Below are positions 7,664-14,459 of a stretch of 17,229 bases of DNA, in pieces. A program made the translations under genes and the position numbers. Under the pieces are notes generated by a model. It was not told the origin of the DNA. It searched no databases and worked only from the letters and a program-made list of their open reading frames with translations. Origin of the DNA: JBFMCC01 sp037445635. Lineage in GTDB: Bacteria; Chloroflexota; Anaerolineae; Anaerolineales; Villigracilaceae. Location: NCBI GenBank assembly GCA_037445635.1, contig JBBIKC010000052.1:1-17229 (forward strand), given 5' to 3'. Position 1 is the first letter of the stretch, and each line of letters starts with the position of its first letter.

Positions 7664-8866
7664 ATGAAAAGCAACAAATTCTTATCGTTAATACTTGTGC
7701 TGGCATTCGCGCTGGCCGCGTGCAGTCCGGCCGCGACGGAAACTGCCGAGCCTCCCGCGCCAAAGCCGACGGATGCCCCAGCCGGGCCTGCCGCCCCCAT
7801 TGCCCTGCCCGAAATCACAATTGACGCGGCGGACTATTCGTACACCGCGCCCGAAACCGTGACTGCAGGCTGGACTCGCGTCATCCTGACCAACACGGGG
7901 GCTGAGCCGCACCACGTCCAATTCCTGCGGCTGAACGACGGCGTGACGGCGGAGCAATTCGAAGAGGCACTGAAACAGGGCGAAGGTCCCGCGATGGCGC
8001 TGGTGAAGCAGGTCGGCGGCGTGGGGGCGGTTCATCCCGGCGGGACGGCGAGTGCGGTGATCAACCTGACCGCGGGCGAGTACGTCATCCTGTGCCTGAT
8101 CCCCTCCCCGAGCGACGGCATGGCGCATCATGCCAAAGGGATGATCAAAAGCCTCACGGTTGTAGCGGGCGAAAATTCTGCAAGCGAACCGACGGCTGAT
8201 TTGGTCGTCCGCTTAAAGGATTTTGCCTTCGAGATGCCCGAATCCCTGCCGGCCGGCCCGCTGACGATCCAAGTGATCAATGACGGTCCGGAGCCACACG
8301 AATTCAACATCCTGAAACTGGAAGAAGGGAAGACGGTCAGCGATGTAATGGCCTTCCTGGGCGGACAGGCTGGCGGCCCGCCTCCGTTCGCTCCTGTGGG
8401 CGGCGCGAATGGAATCGACGCGGGCGGCGTGGAATATGCCGAACTGAATCTCGAACCCGGCAACTACGTCGCGATCTGCAACATCCCCAGCCCCAAGGCC
8501 GAAGGGCATCCGCACTTCACGCTCGGCATGATCAAGGAGTTCACGGTGACGGGCGCAACATCCAATTTCCCCACTGGCAAGTTCATCAAACAAGGCGAAA
8601 CGAATTACGGCCTGATGTTCAATGCCGATGGAACCTTCTACGTGTTCGAGGGTGATAACATCTTCGTCCACGGAACCTACAGCGTGGACGGGAACATCTT
8701 CACCGAAACGTCCAACGACGGCGGGTGCGACACGAACATGGCCTTCACCTACACCTTCGATGGCACGAACCTGACCTTCAATTACGTCGGCAATCCCGAT
8801 GACGACGCAGGTTGCTCTGGCCGTCACGCGGATTTCAACAACGTGACGTACACATTATCGAAGTAA
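7664..8866 (+). CDS. Lipoprotein with two tandem cupredoxin domains and a C-terminal beta domain
   Basis: A 400-residue surface lipoprotein. The start is the ATG at 7664, five bases after AAGGAGAG (7651-7658); an upstream in-frame ATG at 7622 would spoil the signal peptide. The signal ends in lipobox LAAC with Cys20 as the lipidated residue, followed by a Pro/Thr/Ala-rich linker to about 45. Domain 1 (about 47-168) carries the candidate type 1 copper set His83 or His84, Cys144, His155 or His156 and Met160. Domain 2 (about 178-297) repeats it with His212, Cys272, His282 or His284 and Met289. In both, the loop between Cys and the second His is longer than in plastocyanin (Cys-x9 to x11-His, then Met 4-7 residues on). 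Residues about 300-400 form a separate Asp/Asn/Gly-rich beta domain with Cys355 and Cys384, which might pair. Likely roles are extracytoplasmic electron transfer or copper binding. Copper occupancy is inferred from residue pattern only. It is divergent from the STAND receptor gene. Confidence 0.85.
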   Translation: MKSNKFLSLILVLAFALAACSPAATETAEPPAPKPTDAPAGPAAPIALPEITIDAADYSYTAPETVTAGWTRVILTNTGAEPHHVQFLRLNDGVTAEQFEEALKQGEGPAMALVKQVGGVGAVHPGGTASAVINLTAGEYVILCLIPSPSDGMAHHAKGMIKSLTVVAGENSASEPTADLVVRLKDFAFEMPESLPAGPLTIQVINDGPEPHEFNILKLEEGKTVSDVMAFLGGQAGGPPPFAPVGGANGIDAGGVEYAELNLEPGNYVAICNIPSPKAEGHPHFTLGMIKEFTVTGATSNFPTGKFIKQGETNYGLMFNADGTFYVFEGDNIFVHGTYSVDGNIFTETSNDGGCDTNMAFTYTFDGTNLTFNYVGNPDDDAGCSGRHADFNNVTYTLSK

Positions 8867-8887
8867 CGGCGCTTTCCAAACCAAATG

Positions 8888-8914
8888 CACAGGGCAGGAA
8901 CTCCCTGCCCTGTG
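8888..8914 (+). terminator. Hairpin after the cupredoxin lipoprotein gene
   Basis: CACAGGGCAGG (8888-8898) pairs perfectly with CCTGCCCTGTG (8904-8914) around a 5-base loop, 21 bases after the stop codon. No run of T follows, so it may end transcription with a helper factor or protect the 3' end rather than act as a classic intrinsic terminator. Confidence 0.6.
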
Positions 8915-8976
8915 TGTCACGGCGATATGTGACAGAAAGAATGTCATTGCAAGGATTTCGCTCCCTGTGGTGGAAA

Positions 8977-9453
8977 TCAGTCCGGGGTGGACGAAGGGCT
9001 AACCCGCATCTTGATGGAGCCGCTTTCATCCTCACTTGAAACGGGGGAAAAGCCCAGTGACCGATACAGAGCCAGCGCGGGTGCATTCGCTGCATAAACG
9101 TTAAGGGTAATAGCGGTGGGGCTGTATCGTTTGACGGCCAATTGCATCAGTCGATCGCACAGTATGCGCCCTATCCCCTGTCCGCGCATTGCTGGCGAGA
9201 CGATGATCCTGGCGAGATGTACTGAGCGATCCTCTCTATAAAACGCCTGACCGAATCCCACCACAGCGAGATTGGCGTCAACAAGAGAGAAGGTGTTTTC
9301 TTCCGCAGCCTTCATTTCCTGCCAGGTCAATTCGGGAGTGGGGGGATAGGTAAGAGCAGGGCCGCCCCAAAGCCTGAGAGATTCGGGATCCTCGATCCAT
9401 CGCAGTATGAAACGTAAATCTTCCTGCTTTGCCGGGCGGAGAGAGTAGCTCAT
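8977..9453 (-). CDS. GNAT-family N-acetyltransferase
   Basis: A 158-residue acetyl-CoA-dependent acyltransferase of usual GNAT length, complete as a single domain. Motif A is at 83-97: strand ARIIVSP followed by the pyrophosphate-binding loop RGQGIG (90-95). Motif B follows with LNVYAANAPALALYRSLGF (117-135), the typical Asn...Ala-x-x-x-Tyr-x-x-x-Gly-Phe pattern of RimI-like enzymes. The substrate amine (protein N terminus, small metabolite or antibiotic) cannot be told. It stands alone between two plus-strand genes. The Shine-Dalgarno sequence before 9453 is weak; a TAAAAT that could be a -10 box lies at 9469-9474 on the minus strand. Confidence 0.88.
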   Translation of the reverse strand: MSYSLRPAKQEDLRFILRWIEDPESLRLWGGPALTYPPTPELTWQEMKAAEENTFSLVDANLAVVGFGQAFYREDRSVHLARIIVSPAMRGQGIGRILCDRLMQLAVKRYSPTAITLNVYAANAPALALYRSLGFSPVSSEDESGSIKMRVSPSSTPD

Positions 9454-9530
9454 CGGATGCCAGCCTCGATTTTACCAAGCTGTCCGGAAACAGGCACGGC
9501 GCGTTGGATTCCGCCCTCATTCGTCTGCGG

Positions 9531-9552
9531 TATAATTTGCGTGCTTAGGAGA
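9531..9552 (+). promoter_or_regulatory. -10 box and ribosome binding site of the TPR-like/PlsC pair
   Basis: A consensus TATAAT (9531-9536) is followed by AGGAGA (9547-9552) and the GTG start at 9558, giving a leader of about 15 bases. No -35 box stands at normal spacing; TTGGAT (9504-9509) is 21 bases away. The Shine-Dalgarno site decides for the GTG start. Confidence 0.6.
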
Positions 9553-9557
9553 ATCCC

Positions 9558-10040
9558 GTGACCGAAGAGAAAACCTATACATTATCCCAGGCGCAGAACA
9601 TTTTCGCCGTGGAATTCCATTCCAAGACCTGGGATCTGCTCGACCAGCCGCAGCGCTCCGCGCAGGACAACGAGCGCATGTTGGACTATGCCCACGCCTC
9701 CCTGGCGCACTGGCGGACGGCGGGCGGAGTCATCCATCACCAGCGCGGGGAATGGCTGCTGGCGCGCGTCTACGCCGTGCTCGGCGAGGGGGCATTCGCC
9801 CTGCGCCACGCGCTCCGATGCCTGGCGCTGCTGGAGGAGAGCAGAGACAAGATGGCCGATTTCGATTTTGCGTTCGCATATGAAGCGGCGGCGCGCGCCT
9901 ACGCCATCAGCGGCGAGAAGGTCAACGCGCAAAAATACATCGAGATGGCACAGAAGGCGGGCGAGGCCATCAAGGACGAGGAAGACCGCAAGATATTCTT
10001 CAACGAATTCAACGGCGGCGATTGGCGCGGACTCAAATAG
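9558..10040 (+). CDS. Small TPR-like helical protein of unknown function
   Basis: A 160-residue soluble protein starting with GTG after a clear AGGAGA. It lacks a signal peptide or membrane span and appears wholly alpha-helical. Two helix pairs look like tetratricopeptide units: about 64-95 (WLLARVYAVLGEGAFALRHA and on) and about 105-136 (FAYEAAARAYAISGEKVNAQ and on), each with the Ala/Gly/Tyr spacing of TPR repeats. Residues 56-66 carry a His/Gly/Trp-rich stretch (GGVIHHQRGEW). The function is not recognised; TPR-like folds usually bind other proteins. It lies 39 bases before the acyltransferase gene on the same strand and is probably cotranscribed with it. Confidence 0.75.
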   Translation: MTEEKTYTLSQAQNIFAVEFHSKTWDLLDQPQRSAQDNERMLDYAHASLAHWRTAGGVIHHQRGEWLLARVYAVLGEGAFALRHALRCLALLEESRDKMADFDFAFAYEAAARAYAISGEKVNAQKYIEMAQKAGEAIKDEEDRKIFFNEFNGGDWRGLK

Positions 10041-10079
10041 TCCGGCGCTCATCCGATCCCGAAAGATAATAGTCGGCGA

Positions 10080-10805
10080 ATGCCAAAATTTTTCCTTTCC
10101 TCCAAAGCCGAGGCCGCCCGGCGTGCATTGGTCGGCCTCGGCAAACTGTACTGCGGCCTGCTCTTCCTTCGGCACAAGATGGAAGGGGCTGAAAATATCC
10201 CGCCCGGGGCAAAGATCATCACGCCCAACCATCCCAACTCATCGGACGTGTTTCACCTTTTTGGAATGTTCCCCGGCCTGCTCAGCCTGGCGCAGGCGGA
10301 TTTGTTCGACCTGCCGGTCATCGGCTGGATTTTCAAAAATACGGGACAGATCCCGGTCGATTCGCGCGACCCGGAGGGGAAACGCATCGCCTTCGAACGC
10401 GGCTGTGAAGCGCTGAGGCAGGGACGCACGCTGATGGTCTTCCCCGAAGGCGCGCTCACGCCGCAGGGCAACGGACGTGTCGGCACCGGGGCCGTGCGCA
10501 TGTCGCTGGCAACGGGAGCGCCGATCCTGCCTTTCGGCCTGTACGTCCGCCCGCGCGATCTCGTGCGCATCGAAATGCCGATGAAAGGGCGCGGCCCGCG
10601 CATCGGTCACTGGCAGTGGCGCGGACGCTTGTACATGCAGGTGGGGCGTCCCTGGTTCCCGGCGCAGGAACCGCCTCTCGGAGGGGACCAGCCCGACGTC
10701 CGCGAATTGACGCGGCGGCTGATGACCCGCATCCAAGAACTGGCGCGCACGGCCGAATCTCTCGCGGACGGCATCCGCGTCCCCGCTCCCTCGACCTCGG
10801 TCTAA
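10080..10805 (+). CDS. PlsC-like 1-acylglycerol-phosphate acyltransferase family protein
   Basis: A 241-residue membrane-associated acyltransferase that would transfer a fatty acyl group to lysophosphatidate or a related glycerolipid at the cytoplasmic face. The catalytic HX4D motif is His51-Pro-Asn-Ser-Ser-Asp56 (NHPNSSD). The glycerol-phosphate binding block is near 91-105 (IPVDSRDPEGKRIAF), the FPEG motif is 121-124 and the fourth block is TGAPILPFGL (145-154). The order and spacing match the LPLAT/PlsC family, and the length is normal for bacterial members. There is a weak hydrophobic helix near 16-30 but no clear multi-span region. The Shine-Dalgarno site before 10080 is poor, so coupling to the upstream TPR-like gene is likely. 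The acceptor lipid is not certain. Confidence 0.88.
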   Translation: MPKFFLSSKAEAARRALVGLGKLYCGLLFLRHKMEGAENIPPGAKIITPNHPNSSDVFHLFGMFPGLLSLAQADLFDLPVIGWIFKNTGQIPVDSRDPEGKRIAFERGCEALRQGRTLMVFPEGALTPQGNGRVGTGAVRMSLATGAPILPFGLYVRPRDLVRIEMPMKGRGPRIGHWQWRGRLYMQVGRPWFPAQEPPLGGDQPDVRELTRRLMTRIQELARTAESLADGIRVPAPSTSV

Positions 10806-10825
10806 TTTCCAATGTCTGACCCGTG

Positions 10826-10850
10826 CCCGCCTCGCCTCGGCGGGTCTTAT
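10826..10850 (+). terminator. Terminator-like hairpin after the acyltransferase gene
   Basis: CCCGCC (10826-10831) pairs with GGCGGG (10839-10844) around a 7-base loop and is followed by TCTTAT, 20 bases after the stop codon. The T-run is short, so efficiency is uncertain. Confidence 0.5.
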
Positions 10851-10922
10851 CGCCGCGCGCGGCCGGGCTGAGTTGGGAACAATCGAATCCGCCGCGGCGT
10901 CTGGCTTGTAATATCTTCCGTC

Positions 10923-11068
10923 GGGCGGAAGTGTCCAATGTCATGGGCTTTTGGGGGCTCACCACAGCGCCCGCCGAGAATACAGAGATTCTCCTTTATC
11001 TTCTCTGTGGACTCTGTGCTCTCCGTGGTCAAAGATTTTCCCAGCCGCCCTTTTGGACACTCCCCGCC
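10923..11068. mobile_element. MITE-like element with terminal inverted repeats around a 9-nt periodic repeat
   Basis: The ends carry a perfect 9-bp inverted repeat, AGTGTCCAA (10930-10938) and TTGGACACT (11053-11061), extending outward to 13 of 16 matches (GGGCGGAAGTGTCCAA against GGCGGGGAGTGTCCAA). Inside lies one clear 9-nt periodic arm, TTCTCTGTG, GACTCTGTG, CTCTCCGTG, ending in GTCAAAGATTTT (about 11002-11038), and a decayed opposite arm starting ACCACAG near 10961. The similar end TTTAAAGATTTTT closes the repeat at 150-162. The element has no coding capacity of its own. No target-site duplication is evident, so mobility is inferred from structure only. Confidence 0.5.
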
Positions 11069-11076
11069 GGGCAGGC

Positions 11077-11106
11077 ATGACGGTCTTTTACAAGAAAGGG
11101 TATAAT
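11077..11106 (+). promoter_or_regulatory. Promoter of the six-span membrane protein gene
   Basis: ATGACG (-35, 11077-11082), an 18-base spacer and a consensus TATAAT (11101-11106). Transcription would start near 11113, after the first ATG at 11108, which bears on which start codon is used. Confidence 0.55.
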
Positions 11107-11107
11107 C

Positions 11108-11875
11108 ATGGCCACGCATCCGATAAAACTGCACAGCGGCGGGATTTCGCGAATGAATCATTCCAACCACCTACAACGCAACGGCCATTACGTCGGCAGG
11201 ACGGGGCCGACGGACATGGTTTCCACGCGCGGCCTGTTGAGCCTGACGATGCTGTTGATCAGCATGGTGAGCCTGAGCATTGCCCTGTTCGCCGGAGCGG
11301 TGCTGGCGCTCGGCGTGCTGATTGAAGGCTCGTCTGGACGAGAAGGTCTCTGGTACAAAATCATCGCCATCGGCCTGGCCTACCTGGTCGGCTGGATCGT
11401 GGCGCTGGTGGCTGTGCGCGCCTTTCATAACCTGGTCCTGCCCATTCTCATCAACATCTATGCCTGGATCGTATTGCTCGGAATCAGCGGCCTTTATATT
11501 GCCATCATCGGCAAATTGTTCAAGCAGGCATATACGACGGAAAGTTTTATCAAGTACGCGGCGTTGATGGCGGGCGGGCTGGTTGCACTGATCGGCCTGC
11601 ACCTGCTGGTGGAGAATCACAGACTGCGTCTCTTCGCCGTGCCCCTGCTGGTCATCAGCCTGTGCCACTTGTACTTGATCGTCTTTCACTATGTAATCAT
11701 ATCGAATGACAGCGTGCGATACGAGAAACTGTGGGGCGACGTGGCCTTCTTTCTGGGAATGGCCATGGTCAGCGTGTTGATGCTGGCGCATTTGGGCGTG
11801 ATGAACGGCCTGCGCCGCTGGATTGACAATCTGTTCGACGGCAGGGCGGCAAACGCCGAGCCGCCAAAGACTTAA
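11108..11875 (+). CDS. Six-span integral membrane protein of unknown function
   Basis: A 255-residue hydrophobic protein with predicted spans near residues 43-73, 84-103, 109-135, 150-168, 174-198 and 211-233, a polar N terminus of about 40 residues and a short polar C-terminal tail. Short charged turns separate the spans. No catalytic or transport motif was recognised; His107, His165, His171 and His187 are scattered in or near spans. The start is uncertain. The ATG at 11108 has AAAGGG seven bases upstream, but a consensus -10 box ends one base before it. If that promoter is used, translation would begin at the ATG at 11153 (residue 16, MNHSNHLQRN). The gene is followed by a strong bidirectional terminator and appears to be a single transcription unit. 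Confidence 0.75.
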   Translation: MATHPIKLHSGGISRMNHSNHLQRNGHYVGRTGPTDMVSTRGLLSLTMLLISMVSLSIALFAGAVLALGVLIEGSSGREGLWYKIIAIGLAYLVGWIVALVAVRAFHNLVLPILINIYAWIVLLGISGLYIAIIGKLFKQAYTTESFIKYAALMAGGLVALIGLHLLVENHRLRLFAVPLLVISLCHLYLIVFHYVIISNDSVRYEKLWGDVAFFLGMAMVSVLMLAHLGVMNGLRRWIDNLFDGRAANAEPPKT

Positions 11876-11879
11876 AATC

Positions 11880-11906
11880 AAATCCCCTTCATGGCGAAGG
11901 GGATTT
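11880..11906. terminator. Bidirectional intrinsic terminator
   Basis: AAATCCCCTTC (11880-11890) pairs perfectly with GAAGGGGATTT (11896-11906) around a 5-base loop. TTTTGTTT ends it on the plus strand and TGATTTTAAG follows on the minus strand. It lies between the converging membrane-protein and cupin genes and serves both. Confidence 0.85.
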
Positions 11907-11910
11907 TGTT

Positions 11911-12234
11911 TCAGGCACGAATCATCGTCAGCAGCATCTTAAATCTCCGCGTCGCTTTCAGGGCGTGAGGTTGATTCGCGGGCAGGATGATGGCCTGACC
12001 GGCCGTCAGCGTGAAGGGCCGGCCTGCGATGCGGACCTCCGCTTCCCCGTCCAGGATGTGGACGAGGGCGTCGAAGGGCGCGGTGTGCTCGCTCAGTTCC
12101 TGTCCCGCGTCGAAGGCGAACAGTGTAACGTTGCCCGCCTCCGCTTTGACGATCTGGCGGCTGACGACCGCGCCTTCCTGATAGGCGGCCATCTCAGCCA
12201 GCGACAGGATTTCGGCTTTGGGTGCAGTGGACAT
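11911..12234 (-). CDS. Small single-domain cupin protein
   Basis: A 107-residue beta-barrel cupin, complete as one domain. The start at 12234 is preceded by AGAGGAAGGA. Motif 1 is degenerate: in GQELSEHTAPFDALVHILDG (44-63) the first His is kept (His50), but the position of the second His is Ala52 and the metal-ligand Glu is Asp55. Motif 2 keeps its His (His90, in PANQPHALKA). This pattern, ending in RFKMLLTMIR, matches from memory a conserved family of roughly 105-residue bacterial cupins, so the changes are family traits rather than decay. Metal binding is doubtful or uses a reduced ligand set. The biological role is not known. It is downstream of the surface peptidase but separated by a hairpin, so it probably has its own promoter. 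Confidence 0.85.
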   Translation of the reverse strand: MSTAPKAEILSLAEMAAYQEGAVVSRQIVKAEAGNVTLFAFDAGQELSEHTAPFDALVHILDGEAEVRIAGRPFTLTAGQAIILPANQPHALKATRRFKMLLTMIRA

Positions 12235-12254
12235 GAGATCCTTCCTCTGAAACC

Positions 12255-12289
12255 CAGGAACCAGGCTTCTTGAAGAAGCCTGGTTCCTG
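12255..12289. repeat. Palindromic hairpin element, copy A, 3' of the peptidase gene
   Basis: CAGGAACCAGGCTTCTT (12255-12271) is the exact reverse complement of AAGAAGCCTGGTTCCTG (12273-12289). It lies 9 bases past the stop codon of the surface peptidase. It shares the core CCAGG-x-TTCT and AGAA-x-CCTGG with copy B at 14414-14446; the bases that differ are compensated on the opposite arm. It probably acts as a terminator or 3'-end stabiliser and belongs to a dispersed family. Confidence 0.75.
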
Positions 12290-12297
12290 TTTAGAAG

Positions 12298-14316
12298 TTA
12301 CCGTATCTCGATCTGGTAATTCGCCAGTTCGCGCGTGAAGCGCGTGGTGCCCGTGACGATCAACGTTACGCTTTCGCCGCTGTTCAACGACAACGGAATG
12401 TCGGCGGTCTGGTCCGCGTTGACCGGGATGTATTCCACGGTGGTCTCGTCGCCCTCGCGGATGAGCGCCAGGCGGAAGGTCTGCGGCAGGATATTTTCGA
12501 CGCGCGCGAACCCTGCGCTGATCCAGCCTCCGTCGTCCGCTTCGAAATCGGATGAGTAGCCGATGGCGTCGAGGCGGATGTCATCCAGCAGGAAGCCCTC
12601 GCCGTTGAGCAACGCGTCGGTGACGTACTCGAAGCGCACCTGGATTTTCCTGCCCGCGTAGGCGGACAGGTCCACCTGTTCCTCGATCCAGCCACCCGAC
12701 TTGTCGTTGTAGCCCCAGCCGTAGGACGAGCCGGTGGGATCCTCATCCGTGCCGGAGGGCGTCTCGATGATGTCCCACGACTCTCCGTCCTCGGAGACCT
12801 CGAGGTAGAGGTAATCGAAATCGGCCTCGAGATCGTACCAGGTCCAGAACGAGAGCGTGACCGGGCCGCTGACGCCGGTCAGGTCGAACTCGCGCGTCAG
12901 GGTCATGTTCGATTCGTTGCCCTTGTTCGACCAGAAAGCATACCGTCCGGAGTGCGCGTCCACGGGCAGGAGGCCGGCTATGGTGGAGCCTTCGAAGTGG
13001 AGGGTGAAGTCGCCGCTGCAATCAATGCCGATGTAATCAATTCCGTATTGGTGGACACTGCGCGACAACTTCTCCGACGGGCAGTTGTAGATCGTTTCGG
13101 TGGTGAACGTTTGCGGGGCGGACGGGTAGTTGTGATACGTGTAGCGCCCGTCGCCCACGGATTCATCCAACAGGAACATGGCCGCGGCCCAGTCCATGAA
13201 GACGTCGTCGGCTGTGATCAGTTTCCCGGTCAACGGATCGGTGATGTTGAGTTCGGCCAGGGTTCCGTCAATTCCAACCAGATCATCCTCCGGGTCACTG
13301 CTGAGGGCGCGGGTGGCCTCGGAGCCGAAGCGGTCGAGGAAATAGGCAAGATACAGAAAACTCTGGCCGTAGTGTGTGGCGAAGTCGGGGGAGTTCGGGT
13401 CGGCCCAGTCGTTCAATTGCAGGTCCGGGCTGGTGGTGTAGGCCCAGTCCGCGCCGCCGACGTCGTAGCCGTTGATGAACGCGCCGACTTCGGCGAACCC
13501 CTCGATCATCCAGGAGGCGTCGTTGCGGTCGGTGGGCCATTGGATCATGTGGACGAACTCGTGCGCCAGGGTCGAATAGGTGTAAGCGTCGCCCAAATCC
13601 TGCGTGGAGGCGATGACGAAGGTCTCGTGGCCGTTGGAGTATTCCTTGATGATGGGATTGTATTCGTCCTGCGAACTGAAATACCCGGCGACGGAGAAGC
13701 CGATATTGCCCACGTAGAGGATGTAAATGTGCGGGTCGCCGTCCACGCCCGGGTTCCATTCACTGCCGAAGAACTCGCGGTCGGTGGGATAGATCTTCTC
13801 CTCGAATGTATCCATTAAATTCTTCAGGTCGTTTTCGTCGTAATCCGCGCCGTTCTCCACCCAGAAATAGGTGTGAGGCGTGATGTAGCGCAGGGTCGCG
13901 TCCACCTGGAAGTGGTCGTTCGTATTCGAGTTCATCACCCAGAAGGTCTGTTCCGTGCCGATGGTCAGGGGCGCGGACGGGGGTTCGAGCGTGGGCGGGA
14001 TGTTGCAAAGTCCCTGCAGGCGGCAGGCCAGGTCGTACGGATCGTTTTCGGGGACGATGGTCGCGCCGAGGGACTCGAGGGTCGTCGTCGGGATGTCCTC
14101 GACCGGCGGGCGCGTCACCACAGGCGCCGGGGTGGGGGTGCCCGGGTCGAGAGGAAAATCGGGGATAGTTGTTTCGATGATCTCTGGGATGCGCTGATAA
14201 AAATACACGCCTGCCGCGGCAATGATGAGCATGCAGGCACAGCACAATGCAACGGCGACGCCGACGGCGATCAATGTGGTCTGGCTGGATTTTGCAGGAG
14301 TGGGCGGTTGTTCCAT
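12298..14316 (-). CDS. Membrane-anchored HExxH metallopeptidase with immune-inhibitor-A-like C terminus
   Basis: A 672-residue extracytoplasmic protease. The start at 14316 follows GAGGTGA. A span at about 14-39 anchors it to the membrane, followed by a Pro/Thr-rich stalk (about 44-115). The catalytic domain (about 120-400) has the zinc motif His252-Glu-Phe-Val-His256 in AHEFVHMIQW, with WMIEGFAEVGAF (269-280) downstream offering Glu272 or Glu276 as third ligand. That HEFxHMI...EGxAE layout resembles family M30 (hyicolysin-like) more than M6, whose extended HExxHxxGxxH motif is absent. The C-terminal part (about 425-590) has a MAM/jelly-roll-like segment (LSFWTWYDLEADFDYLYLEV, 488-507; GFLLDDIRLDAIG, 574-586) as in immune inhibitor A proteins, then a short beta domain to the end. 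It would degrade external protein at the cell surface. The substrate is unknown. Cys98, Cys104, Cys412 and Cys433 could form disulfides. Confidence 0.85.
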   Translation of the reverse strand: MEQPPTPAKSSQTTLIAVGVAVALCCACMLIIAAAGVYFYQRIPEIIETTIPDFPLDPGTPTPAPVVTRPPVEDIPTTTLESLGATIVPENDPYDLACRLQGLCNIPPTLEPPSAPLTIGTEQTFWVMNSNTNDHFQVDATLRYITPHTYFWVENGADYDENDLKNLMDTFEEKIYPTDREFFGSEWNPGVDGDPHIYILYVGNIGFSVAGYFSSQDEYNPIIKEYSNGHETFVIASTQDLGDAYTYSTLAHEFVHMIQWPTDRNDASWMIEGFAEVGAFINGYDVGGADWAYTTSPDLQLNDWADPNSPDFATHYGQSFLYLAYFLDRFGSEATRALSSDPEDDLVGIDGTLAELNITDPLTGKLITADDVFMDWAAAMFLLDESVGDGRYTYHNYPSAPQTFTTETIYNCPSEKLSRSVHQYGIDYIGIDCSGDFTLHFEGSTIAGLLPVDAHSGRYAFWSNKGNESNMTLTREFDLTGVSGPVTLSFWTWYDLEADFDYLYLEVSEDGESWDIIETPSGTDEDPTGSSYGWGYNDKSGGWIEEQVDLSAYAGRKIQVRFEYVTDALLNGEGFLLDDIRLDAIGYSSDFEADDGGWISAGFARVENILPQTFRLALIREGDETTVEYIPVNADQTADIPLSLNSGESVTLIVTGTTRFTRELANYQIEIR

Positions 14317-14413
14317 GAATCACCTCGCGACAAGATGCCCAATCTTACTCGATTAATTTGAGCGAGGGATTAGGACTTTGAGGGGATATAAAGTAGTGAC
14401 GACTTCGCGAAAT

Positions 14414-14446
14414 AGAAACCAGGTTTCTCGAAGAAACCTGGTTTCT
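14414..14446. repeat. Palindromic hairpin element, copy B, 3' of clpC
   Basis: AGAAACCAGGTTTCT (14414-14428) pairs exactly with AGAAACCTGGTTTCT (14432-14446) around a 3-base loop. Each arm is itself a palindrome around one central base, so one long hairpin or two short ones can form. It lies 13 bases after the clpC stop codon. It is related to copy A at 12255-12289 and sits in the same position relative to its gene. Confidence 0.75.
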
Positions 14447-14459
14447 GCTGAGTTGTGAC

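Noticed and set aside
8935..8970. Possible fragment of the common TGTCATTGCGAGG-type dispersed bacterial repeat
   Set aside because: Only a short stretch (TGTCATTGCAAGGA) resembles it and no paired arm is visible, so chance cannot be excluded.
10847..11170. Minus-strand open frame of 107 codons across 10847-11170
   Set aside because: Its TTESTESTEK stretch is the translation of the 9-nt periodic repeat in the MITE-like element, and the rest is intergenic.
12952..13818. Plus-strand frame of 288 codons opposite the peptidase gene
   Set aside because: It is a Val/Gly/Arg-rich shadow; the opposite strand holds the HExxH motif, anchor and jelly-roll domain of a real protein.
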